Below, piece after piece: positions 1 through 6,212 of a stretch of 64,000 bases of DNA. The notes below the pieces were generated by a model, which had not been told where the DNA came from, searched no databases, and saw nothing but the letters and a program-made list of their open reading frames with translations. The position numbers and the translations under genes were made by a program. The stretch is from Leptolinea sp. UBA4782 (GTDB taxonomy: Bacteria > Chloroflexota > Anaerolineae > Anaerolineales > Anaerolineaceae). Each line of letters starts with the position of its first letter. Within the stretch, counting starts at the first letter, position 1. Where the stretch lies: NCBI GenBank assembly GCA_002403095.1, contig DHHC01000011.1, forward strand, positions 1-64,000, read 5' to 3'.

Positions 1-49
1 TACCATGTGCTGGCTCAGCACCATGAATCAATCATCACAGGGTGTGATA

Positions 50-1531
50 ATGAAAAAGAAGGTCATTGTTATCGGATCAGGATTTGGCGGTCTGGGGGCT
101 GCATGCCGCATAGCCAGCCATGGATTTGATGTTGAAGTCTTCGAAAAACGGGATAAACCAGGTGGCAGGGGCTATGTGTATGAGATCAACGGTTTCAAGT
201 TTGATGGCGGACCAACCGTTGTTACCGCCCCTTTCATGTTTGATGAAATTTTCAAACAGGCAGGTAAAGAGCGCTCCGATTACTTTGATCTTATTCCGGT
301 CGATCCCTTCTACCGCATCTTTAATGCAGAGGGAAAGGTCCTGAATTACAACAACACCGACTTCATCTTTTCTGAAATAGAAAAGTTCAACCAGCCAGAT
401 ATTGACGGGTACAGGCGGTTCTTAGATACAACAAAACCCATCTTCGAAAAAGTCTTTTTGCAGCTGGCGGATAAGCCGTTTTCAACAATGGGCGATATGC
501 TCAAGGTCGCACCAGACCTGATCAAACTGCAGTCCTATAAAAGCGTTTACAGTTATGTATCACAATTCATTCAGAATGATTTCCTGCGCCAGGTTTTTTC
601 CTTCCATCCGCTTCTGATCGGGGGAAACCCGTACGATTCCTCCAGCATGTATGCAATGATCCATTACCTCGAACGGGAATGGGGAGTAAATTATGCCAGG
701 GGCGGCACCGGCTCGATTGTGAACGGGCTTGTCAGGCTGCTGCAAGACCAGGGTGGGAGCATCCAGTACAACGCTGAAGTGGTTGAAATCTTAAGCGAAG
801 GCCGTAAAGTTACCGGTGTGCGCCTGGCAGATGGTAGTATCCGTCGCGCTGACCTGGTGGTTTCTAACATGGATTCCCCTAACACGTACATGAAACTCAT
901 TCCAGCGGCAAACCGTAAAGTCAACTCTGACCGCAAGATGCAGTCTTACCGCTACAGCATGTCGCTTTTCGTGATTTATTTTGGCACCCGCCGGCGGTAC
1001 CTGGATTCGCGCCTGGCCCACCATAACATTCTCCTGGGGCCGCGCTACAAAGGCCTTCTGAGTGATATCTTCAACCGGCATGTCCTGGCTGAGGACTTTT
1101 CACTTTACCTGCACATGCCGACGATTACCGACCCGTCGATTGCGCCTGATGGCTGCGAATCCTTCTATGTGCTTTCCCCTGTCCCCCACCTGGATGCCGG
1201 CATCGACTGGACCCGGCAGGCGCGGCCGTATCGGGATGCCATCATGGAATTCCTCGAACAGAATTACCTGCCGAATCTGCGCAATAACATTGTTGCCGAA
1301 CATTACATAGATCCCCTGCACTTCCAAAATATGCTCAATTCTTACAAAGGCGCCGCCTTCTCCGTTCAGCCCATCCTGACCCAATCAGCCTGGTTCAGGC
1401 CGCACAACCGGTCGGAGGATTTTGAGAACCTGGTACTGGTTGGGGCGGGCACTCACCCGGGAGCAGGGCTTCCGGGGGTGCTTTCTTCCTCCAAGATCGC
1501 TGAGGACCTGGTTAATCAATACTTTGCCTGA
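50..1531 (+). CDS. Phytoene desaturase (CrtI) family FAD-dependent oxidoreductase
   Basis: The 493-residue product opens with a Rossmann dinucleotide-binding loop (GSGFGGLGAACRIA, about residues 8-21), followed by the PGGRGY segment typical of the CrtI/carotenoid-isomerase group. A second FAD contact lies near the C-terminus (LVGAGTHPGAGLPGVLSS). Length matches CrtI-type desaturases (about 490-510). The family removes hydrogen from phytoene or related polyenes at the membrane, giving coloured carotenoids. I start at the ATG at 50 because the FAD loop begins almost at once; an in-frame ATG at 5 would add 15 residues without family similarity. The exact substrate (phytoene, diapophytoene or an oxidised carotenoid) cannot be read from sequence. 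No carotenoid partner is visible downstream; partners may lie upstream of the window. Confidence 0.88.
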   Translation: MKKKVIVIGSGFGGLGAACRIASHGFDVEVFEKRDKPGGRGYVYEINGFKFDGGPTVVTAPFMFDEIFKQAGKERSDYFDLIPVDPFYRIFNAEGKVLNYNNTDFIFSEIEKFNQPDIDGYRRFLDTTKPIFEKVFLQLADKPFSTMGDMLKVAPDLIKLQSYKSVYSYVSQFIQNDFLRQVFSFHPLLIGGNPYDSSSMYAMIHYLEREWGVNYARGGTGSIVNGLVRLLQDQGGSIQYNAEVVEILSEGRKVTGVRLADGSIRRADLVVSNMDSPNTYMKLIPAANRKVNSDRKMQSYRYSMSLFVIYFGTRRRYLDSRLAHHNILLGPRYKGLLSDIFNRHVLAEDFSLYLHMPTITDPSIAPDGCESFYVLSPVPHLDAGIDWTRQARPYRDAIMEFLEQNYLPNLRNNIVAEHYIDPLHFQNMLNSYKGAAFSVQPILTQSAWFRPHNRSEDFENLVLVGAGTHPGAGLPGVLSSSKIAEDLVNQYFA

Positions 1532-1536
1532 TTATT

Positions 1537-1559
1537 GGTGTTATGAAGTTCATGACACC
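1537..1559 (+). other. Near-perfect palindrome just after the desaturase stop
   Basis: Eleven bases (GGTGTTATGAA) are followed after one central base by their reverse complement with a single G-T wobble. The element begins 5 bases after the desaturase stop. There is no T-run behind it on the plus strand, so it is not a convincing intrinsic terminator; it may still act as an mRNA 3' end or protein-binding site. Confidence 0.4.
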
Positions 1560-1648
1560 GCTCAGCGGAACCACCAACCTTAGATGGGTTACAGCCCAAA
1601 AGCATACTGACCAGGTTAATCAGCAGCATTCGAAGATATTTTAACTGG

Positions 1649-1729
1649 CTACTTCTTTGCTTCCCCACATTGCAGGGCAGCAGCCAGCGCCTGGTTATCC
1701 TGGATGCGCAAATCCTTCTTATCCACCAT
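1649..1729 (-). pseudogene. Remnant of a DNA photolyase/cryptochrome N-terminus
   Basis: Read on the minus strand from an ATG, 26 codons end in TAG. The peptide contains KKDLRIQDNQALAAAL, which closely resembles the N-terminal signature of DNA photolyases (family pattern W-F-R-R-D-L-R-x-x-D-N-x-A-L-A-A-A). Nothing photolyase-like continues beyond the stop in any frame I checked, so only about 25 of some 450 codons survive. Photolyase genes often sit near carotenoid genes in light-response clusters, and a CrtI-family gene is adjacent, which fits a decayed gene. The match is short, so chance similarity is not excluded. Confidence 0.5.
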
Positions 1730-1766
1730 ATAACAGGCGCCATTCATCTACTCTTTCTAACCAGAA

Positions 1767-1785
1767 AGCCGCCTTGATGGCGGCT
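1767..1785 (-). terminator. GC-rich hairpin downstream of leader ORF (possible attenuator)
   Basis: A 7-bp stem AGCCGCC/GGCGGCT closes a 5-base loop and is followed on the minus strand by TTCTGGTT, a weak T-rich tail. It lies 27 bases after the stop of the 19-residue leader ORF. A second stem (1796-1802 with 1835-1841, CCGCAGC/GCTGCGG) encloses the leader stop codon. A GCGGC in the leader could also pair with GCCGC of this hairpin, so mutually exclusive structures are possible. Confidence 0.5.
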
Positions 1786-1811
1786 CTCCCGGTTTGCTGC
1801 GGGTTCCCTCG

Positions 1812-1871
1812 TTAACGAAGAGCGAGGAGGGATGCCGCAGCGCCACGTTGGTAACTAGAACTATCTATCAT
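1812..1871 (-). CDS. Putative 19-residue leader peptide
   Basis: The minus-strand ORF encodes MIDSSSYQRGAAASLLALR and then stops. It is preceded by an excellent ribosome-binding site (GAGGAGGTGG, 1880-1889) eight bases upstream of the ATG, and by a good promoter at 1923-1951. Its codons for the alanine run form one arm of a hairpin whose other arm lies past the stop, the arrangement expected where a translating or stalled ribosome controls RNA folding. No intact gene follows: only the short photolyase-like remnant, then the 3' end of the desaturase on the other strand. It is too short for homology, so assignment rests on the signals around it. Confidence 0.55.
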   Translation of the reverse strand: MIDSSSYQRGAAASLLALR

Positions 1872-1922
1872 AATGGACACCACCTCCTCTTCGCAAAGAT
1901 GGCAAATTGTGACTGCACAATT

Positions 1923-1951
1923 AGTATGACACAATCAACCGGCAGTGTCAA
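1923..1951 (-). promoter_or_regulatory. Sigma-A type promoter for the leader transcript
   Basis: On the minus strand there is a perfect TTGACA (1946-1951), a 17-base spacer, then CATACT (1923-1928, 4 of 6 to TATAAT). Transcription would start near 1916, about 45 bases before the leader ATG. It lies directly after the stop of the DUF3048 lipoprotein gene, so this is a separate transcription unit. Confidence 0.65.
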
Positions 1952-1967
1952 GCAAGAATACAATGTC

Positions 1968-3119
1968 TCACGGCATGTATAAAGTGAATTGCCAGTTCCG
2001 TTCCTGCTGCGTAACTTTTGATTGCAAGCCCAGGATCGAGAACCAGGTATTCCCCGGCTTGAAAGAATACGGCGTTCCATCTTTGTTGGAAAAGGTGACC
2101 ATCCCGCCTGCTTCATCCCTAATCCAAACCAGTTCAAAGATCTGCCCATCGCGCATAGCATACGCGGTTCCGCTTCCTTCCAGGGGAACATCAAACACCT
2201 CGTTAAAATCGGGAACACGGTTATAGCGGGTAAAGATCACCACCAGGTTATCGGCAGCGATCTGTTCACCGCTACCCCGGTCATACAGGGGTGCATATTC
2301 CTCATCCAATCCCGAAACCACTTCTGAGGAACGGTAGTACCGCTGGGAGATTGGGTCATAATCCCAACGGTTGTACATGCTTCCCGAAAAACGGATGCGC
2401 ACCACATCAGCCGGCAAGCCTTTACTTACAGGATTTTCTGAAAATGCAATTTCAGGAAATTCGGGCATTGCATCCTCAATTTCGTAGAAGTCATATACCT
2501 CATCCAGCCGGGTAATGTTTGCCATCAAGTAATTTGTACCTGCAGGCTCATAACGGTAGAAAACCTGGGAGGTATTCTGCCCTTCCCTGATCAGGCGGCT
2601 GCCAAACTCAGATGAAAGCATTTCCTGTTCCAGGTCTTCATAGGCGCCTCCATACAGCAGCACTGCCTGGTACATATCGATCAGCTGCATATCAAAGTGC
2701 CGCGCGGAACGGACCGGGCCGATCTGTTCCGGCCGGATGCCATAATAAACTGCAGCAAAGCGGGTGTCACCGTACTCAATGTAGTATTCATATACATGGT
2801 CTGCCTGCGACAAACCCCACTGGGGCCTGCTTTCGCGCGGGACATTCTGCACTTTAACAATAACAGGCCTTTTGTCCAGCAGGCTGGCATCCTGCACTGG
2901 AAGCCCGGTTAATGGATTAAGTACAATTTGACCGGGTATTGCTGTAATCTCCGGGGCAGTCTCTGTTGGCAAAGCGCTTTCCACTCCCGGCGAGGTAGCA
3001 GTAGACCCTGGCGTTGGCTCAATTCCAGGCAGCTGGGTAACTACCGGCAGATCAGGATTGCAGCCTGCAGCCAGCAGCATGAATACCATCAGAATTATCC
3101 GGAATATGGTTGTTTTCAT
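1968..3119 (-). CDS. DUF3048 (YerB-like) lipoprotein
   Basis: The 383-residue product has a lipoprotein signal peptide: basic start, hydrophobic stretch, and lipobox LAAGC with the lipidated cysteine at residue 20. A Pro/Thr/Ser/Glu-rich linker (about 25-65) follows. The rest matches the DUF3048 family, with the typical N-PLTGLPV start, a segment around RPVIVKVQN and the GPVRSAR motif near residue 137. These are extracytoplasmic lipoproteins of unknown biochemical function (YerB in Bacillus). GAGGAAG lies just before the ATG. The gene stands alone, divergent from the DUF2085 gene. Confidence 0.88.
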   Translation of the reverse strand: MKTTIFRIILMVFMLLAAGCNPDLPVVTQLPGIEPTPGSTATSPGVESALPTETAPEITAIPGQIVLNPLTGLPVQDASLLDKRPVIVKVQNVPRESRPQWGLSQADHVYEYYIEYGDTRFAAVYYGIRPEQIGPVRSARHFDMQLIDMYQAVLLYGGAYEDLEQEMLSSEFGSRLIREGQNTSQVFYRYEPAGTNYLMANITRLDEVYDFYEIEDAMPEFPEIAFSENPVSKGLPADVVRIRFSGSMYNRWDYDPISQRYYRSSEVVSGLDEEYAPLYDRGSGEQIAADNLVVIFTRYNRVPDFNEVFDVPLEGSGTAYAMRDGQIFELVWIRDEAGGMVTFSNKDGTPYSFKPGNTWFSILGLQSKVTQQERNWQFTLYMP

Positions 3120-3152
3120 TCTTCCTCAAACCGATTTTATCATCAGAAAAGG

Positions 3153-3158
3153 TATAAT
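3153..3158 (+). promoter_or_regulatory. -10 element of a probably leaderless promoter
   Basis: TATAAT is followed by exactly nine bases and then the ATG at 3168, which has no Shine-Dalgarno sequence. A start about seven bases after the -10 would leave almost no 5' leader. The same GGTATAAT-N9-ATG arrangement recurs at 24907 and 52609. I see no good -35. Confidence 0.55.
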
Positions 3159-3167
3159 CATGCCAGC

Positions 3168-3965
3168 ATGTCAGAGCCGAAACCATTTTCCCGTAAGATC
3201 ATTTGGGCAGCGGTAATCCTGATTGGATTGATCCTGGGATCCTGGCTTTACTTTACTCCCGCGGGGCTGCTCGGTAAAGCAGATGCGGTCGGGTATGCAG
3301 TCTGCCACCGCATTTCTGAACGATCTTTCCACCTGGATGGCCGGGCAATACCTTTGTGTATCCGCTGTTCCGGGATGTACCTGGGAGCATTTACCGGGGT
3401 TCTCCTCCAGCTGGGTGCAAAGAAGAAAGGGGGATTCCCGCCCCGCAAGTTTTACCCTTTGATGGGATTATTCATCCTTGCATTTGGGGTCGATGGGTTG
3501 AACTCTTACCTCCACCTGTTTCCCAATATGCCTTCGCTGTATGAACCCCAGCACTGGAGCAGGCTGCTTACCGGAACGCTGATGGGAATCAATATCGCCC
3601 TGATCATCTACCCCACCTTTAACCAAACAGTCTGGCAGGATTATAATGAATCACCAGCCATCAGCCGCTGGCGCGACCTGGCTGGAATCATCCTGGCTGG
3701 ATTGATTGTCAGTGCTCTGGCTTTCACAGAGTTGAGCCTTCTGCTCTACCCCCTTGCGCTGATCAGCGCCCTTACGGTTGTACTGCTTCTTACTTCTGTG
3801 TATTCGGTCCTCTGGATATTGCTCCTCAAACGGGAAAACAGCTTTGCAGATTGGAGAAGTGTGTTTCCTGTTGTGCTGTTCGGATTTGGTACTACCCTGC
3901 TGCAGATCGCCCTCTTTGACCTGGGAAGGTATCTCCTTACAGGTTCGTGGAGCGGCTTTTTCTAA
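3168..3965 (+). CDS. DUF2085 family membrane protein
   Basis: The 265-residue integral membrane protein has about six hydrophobic segments. The DUF2085 signature is clear: CHRISERSF (about residue 46), then PLCIRCSGMYLGAF (about 62-75), with three conserved cysteines that could bind metal or form a redox centre. Function is unknown in the family. The start at 3168 is chosen because the first transmembrane segment begins soon after; the open frame extends further upstream but overlaps the divergent lipoprotein gene. Confidence 0.8.
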   Translation: MSEPKPFSRKIIWAAVILIGLILGSWLYFTPAGLLGKADAVGYAVCHRISERSFHLDGRAIPLCIRCSGMYLGAFTGVLLQLGAKKKGGFPPRKFYPLMGLFILAFGVDGLNSYLHLFPNMPSLYEPQHWSRLLTGTLMGINIALIIYPTFNQTVWQDYNESPAISRWRDLAGIILAGLIVSALAFTELSLLLYPLALISALTVVLLLTSVYSVLWILLLKRENSFADWRSVFPVVLFGFGTTLLQIALFDLGRYLLTGSWSGFF

Positions 3966-4019
3966 TGTTGATATATAATTACTCAACGCATTCTTACTTT
4001 CATCCTTCAAGGAGGAGAT

Positions 4020-4367
4020 ATGGCACAATATTATCAACAACCCCCTCAGCAGCCTTACTACCAGCCGGCTCCCGCACGAACCAGCACCTGGGCAATCATC
4101 AGCCTGGTGGGTGGTATCTTGGGATGGCTGGGGTTGTTTGGTCTGGGAGGGTTAGTCGCAATCATTTGCGGGCATGTCGGTAAAGGCGAGATCAAAAATG
4201 GCGGCGGAACAGTCACCGGGGGCGGCATGGCTACCGCCGGATTGATCCTTGGCTATCTCAATGTTGCCTTTACCATTCTTGGGGTAATCCTGGCGTTTGT
4301 CCTTCCGCTGATGGGTATTGCACTTTGCGGCGGGGCAGGTATACTCAGTGAATTCAACAGTTATTAA
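4020..4367 (+). CDS. Small DUF4190-type membrane protein
   Basis: The 115-residue protein begins with a Gln/Pro/Tyr-rich cytoplasmic stretch (about 1-22), then has two hydrophobic hairpin segments separated by GHVGKGEIKNGGG, the typical loop of DUF4190 proteins. A near-consensus ribosome site (AAGGAGGAGAT) immediately precedes the ATG. A TATAAT-like element lies at about 3972 between the DUF2085 stop and this start, so it probably has its own promoter. Biochemical role unknown. It is followed after 33 bases by another small tail-anchored-looking protein. Confidence 0.8.
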   Translation: MAQYYQQPPQQPYYQPAPARTSTWAIISLVGGILGWLGLFGLGGLVAIICGHVGKGEIKNGGGTVTGGGMATAGLILGYLNVAFTILGVILAFVLPLMGIALCGGAGILSEFNSY

Positions 4368-4400
4368 TACATAAACAAGTCATACCAGAAGAAGGATCCT

Positions 4401-4577
4401 ATGCAAGACTATACCATTCCAGAAGTTCCCGTCCAAGAAGTCCCGCCAACAAAGCCGCCCAAGAAGAACAACACAACCTTGATTATTATTCTTGTGGTGG
4501 TAGGTGTCCTCTTACTTTGCTGCTGCGTTCTGGGAATTGGTGGTTTTATTGCCTTCCAGAATGGCGTATTTAATTAA
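4401..4577 (+). CDS. Small single-pass membrane protein, 58 residues
   Basis: The ORF starts at an ATG seven bases after GAAGGAT. Its N-terminal half is hydrophilic and proline/lysine-rich (PEVPVQEVPPTKPPKKN), and the second half is one hydrophobic helix (about 27-52) containing a CCC triplet at its centre. It ends FQNGVFN. I recognise no family. Topology suggests the N-terminus in the cytoplasm. It follows the DUF4190 gene on the same strand and both end at one strong terminator, so they are likely co-transcribed. Confidence 0.65.
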   Translation: MQDYTIPEVPVQEVPPTKPPKKNNTTLIIILVVVGVLLLCCCVLGIGGFIAFQNGVFN

Positions 4578-4610
4578 TAAGCCATTGTAGTAAAGTTTCT
4601 ATAAGATACA

Positions 4611-4650
4611 ACTGCCGTGAGGTCTACATCTCACGGCAGTTTGATTTTTC
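4611..4650 (+). terminator. Strong intrinsic terminator, probably bidirectional
   Basis: An 11-bp perfect stem (ACTGCCGTGAG with CTCACGGCAGT, 4611-4621 and 4630-4640) has an 8-base loop and is followed by TTGATTTTTC. It sits between the plus-strand small membrane genes and the minus-strand thiamine operon end. Confidence 0.85.
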
Positions 4651-4673
4651 AAAGCCTACTTTTTTACTTCCTG

Positions 4674-5159
4674 TTACCCTAGAAAATTGCGTATCAAAAA
4701 ACTGTCTGGCTTGCTGAAAATTATTTTCAACTCTTCCAGGGCAGCAAGCGCTTTTGCTTTCTCTTCATCCGGCACCTGCAACACAGCAAATTCATCTTCA
4801 TCTAATATCAGCTGGCTACCGTCCGGGTAAACCAACAGGTCAAGCGCCAGGTCACGGTATGCCACAATACCATCATTGACCATAGCAGGTGAAGTAACAT
4901 TGCAGTACCAGCACTTCAGGTCATCATTGGAACGATCATGGATTTCGATAATGTTGAACCAGCGGTCGGTAAAGTAAACCTCCAGGTAACGGTCGCCCTC
5001 CCGCAGGACTAGGCCGTGGAAAGGCAGGTCAGACCGGTTGAAGTAAGCCTCCAATAGCAGCACATTTTCGGTTTTTTCAATCACAGTTCCCGTGTAACGC
5101 CAGACTTCAATCCCCAGGCTGTTTTGTTTAATCACTTCGACGTGCGTGTTTACACTCAT
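4674..5159 (-). CDS. DUF402 domain protein, last gene of the thiamine operon
   Basis: The 161-residue product carries the DUF402 core: a W-F-N-I-I-E-I strand, then CWYCNVTSPA, YRDLALDLLVYPDG and LDEDEF, with the acidic residues that bind metal in studied relatives. Characterised DUF402 proteins are FomD (hydrolyses a CMP ester) and a staphylococcal nucleoside di-/triphosphatase, so metal-dependent phosphate-ester or pyrophosphate hydrolysis is the best family-level guess. Start at 5159 overlaps the thiQ stop by one base (TAATG), so translation is coupled. The setting suggests a substrate such as thiamine di- or triphosphate; that is inference. Confidence 0.75.
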   Translation of the reverse strand: MSVNTHVEVIKQNSLGIEVWRYTGTVIEKTENVLLLEAYFNRSDLPFHGLVLREGDRYLEVYFTDRWFNIIEIHDRSNDDLKCWYCNVTSPAMVNDGIVAYRDLALDLLVYPDGSQLILDEDEFAVLQVPDEEKAKALAALEELKIIFSKPDSFLIRNFLG

Positions 5160-6205
5160 TACATTGATTCCTTTTCGAGGCATAAAAGTTCGCGGGGATC
5201 AAGCGAGATCTGGATGGTTTCGCCTTCTGTAAAAGCGGATGTGCTGGCGAATTGCAGGGAGAAGTCGCCGCTGCGAAAAACAACCTGGTTTACCTGGCCT
5301 TTAAAGATCACATCCTCAACCCGGCCAGGCACGACGTTTATCCCTTCCACAGCCGGCTGGATGGATGATGGCGGGATGAGCAGCGTAACCTCACAGCCTG
5401 GATGCAGTTCATCACAGCAGCTTCGGCCCACTTGCAGATCACCCAGAGGTGTTGATACTATCACGGGATCCATCCCCTTGACCACACCCGCCACCAGGTT
5501 ATCCTGTCCCAGGAAACGCGCTACCCAGGCTGTGGCAGGCTGCTTGTAAACCTCTTCGGGCTTGCCTTGCTGCACGATCACGCCCTCATTGGTCAAGATG
5601 ACCTTATGCCCGATGGAGAAAGCTTCTTCCTGGTCATGGGTGACATAAATCGCCGGGATGTGGGTGGCATGCAGCAGGTCGCGAAGGTCATGTAATACTT
5701 GTTCCCTTAAGGTTCGATCCAGCGCGCCAAGCGGCTCGTCGAACATCAGCAATTTCGGGTTGGGTGCCAGCGCGCGTGCCAGGGCAACACGCTGCTGCTC
5801 ACCACCGGACAGGTCGGTCACTTTCCTCCTGGAGAAACCAGTCATGCTGACCATTTCAAGCACTTCATTAACCCTCCGCCTGGCATCCTCATGGGAAATC
5901 CCTTTCATTTTCAGCCCAAAGGCAACATTATCAAACACATTCCGGTGCGGGAAGAGGGCGTAATCCTGGAACATCAGCCCGAACCCGCGCTCATGCACCG
6001 GCACTTGGCTGATATCCCTGCCATCCCAGAGCACACTGCCGCTTTCCTGGGTTTCAATGCCTGCGATAATACGCAGCAGGGTAGATTTTCCGCTGCCCGA
6101 AGCGCCAAGCAGGCATACTGTTTGCCCTTTTTCTACTGTGAAAGATAAGCCTTTCAACAGTGGCTTACCCTCATATGACTTGGTGATATTTTTTACTTCA
6201 AGCAT
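5159..6205 (-). CDS. thiQ: ABC transporter ATP-binding protein, thiamine type
   Basis: The 348-residue ATPase shows Walker A GASGSGKS (about 32-39), the Q-loop in LMFQDYALFPH, the signature LSGGEQQRVALARAL, Walker B LLMFDEPLGALD and the H-loop in YVTHDQEEA. After about residue 230 a C-terminal TOBE-like regulatory domain follows, longer than in E. coli ThiQ and closer to PotA/FbpC architecture. It energises import of the substrate captured by the adjacent binding protein. Start at 6205 follows the permease stop by seven bases with GAGG upstream; a longer frame to 6232 would overlap the permease. Thiamine specificity comes from the riboswitch and thiB context. Confidence 0.85.
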   Translation of the reverse strand: MLEVKNITKSYEGKPLLKGLSFTVEKGQTVCLLGASGSGKSTLLRIIAGIETQESGSVLWDGRDISQVPVHERGFGLMFQDYALFPHRNVFDNVAFGLKMKGISHEDARRRVNEVLEMVSMTGFSRRKVTDLSGGEQQRVALARALAPNPKLLMFDEPLGALDRTLREQVLHDLRDLLHATHIPAIYVTHDQEEAFSIGHKVILTNEGVIVQQGKPEEVYKQPATAWVARFLGQDNLVAGVVKGMDPVIVSTPLGDLQVGRSCCDELHPGCEVTLLIPPSSIQPAVEGINVVPGRVEDVIFKGQVNQVVFRSGDFSLQFASTSAFTEGETIQISLDPRELLCLEKESM

Positions 6206-6212
6206 GTTAGCC

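Noticed and set aside
1..49. Possible end of an upstream gene overlapping the desaturase start
   Set aside because: Two frames carry early stops, and the remaining one shows no family similarity, so nothing can be claimed.
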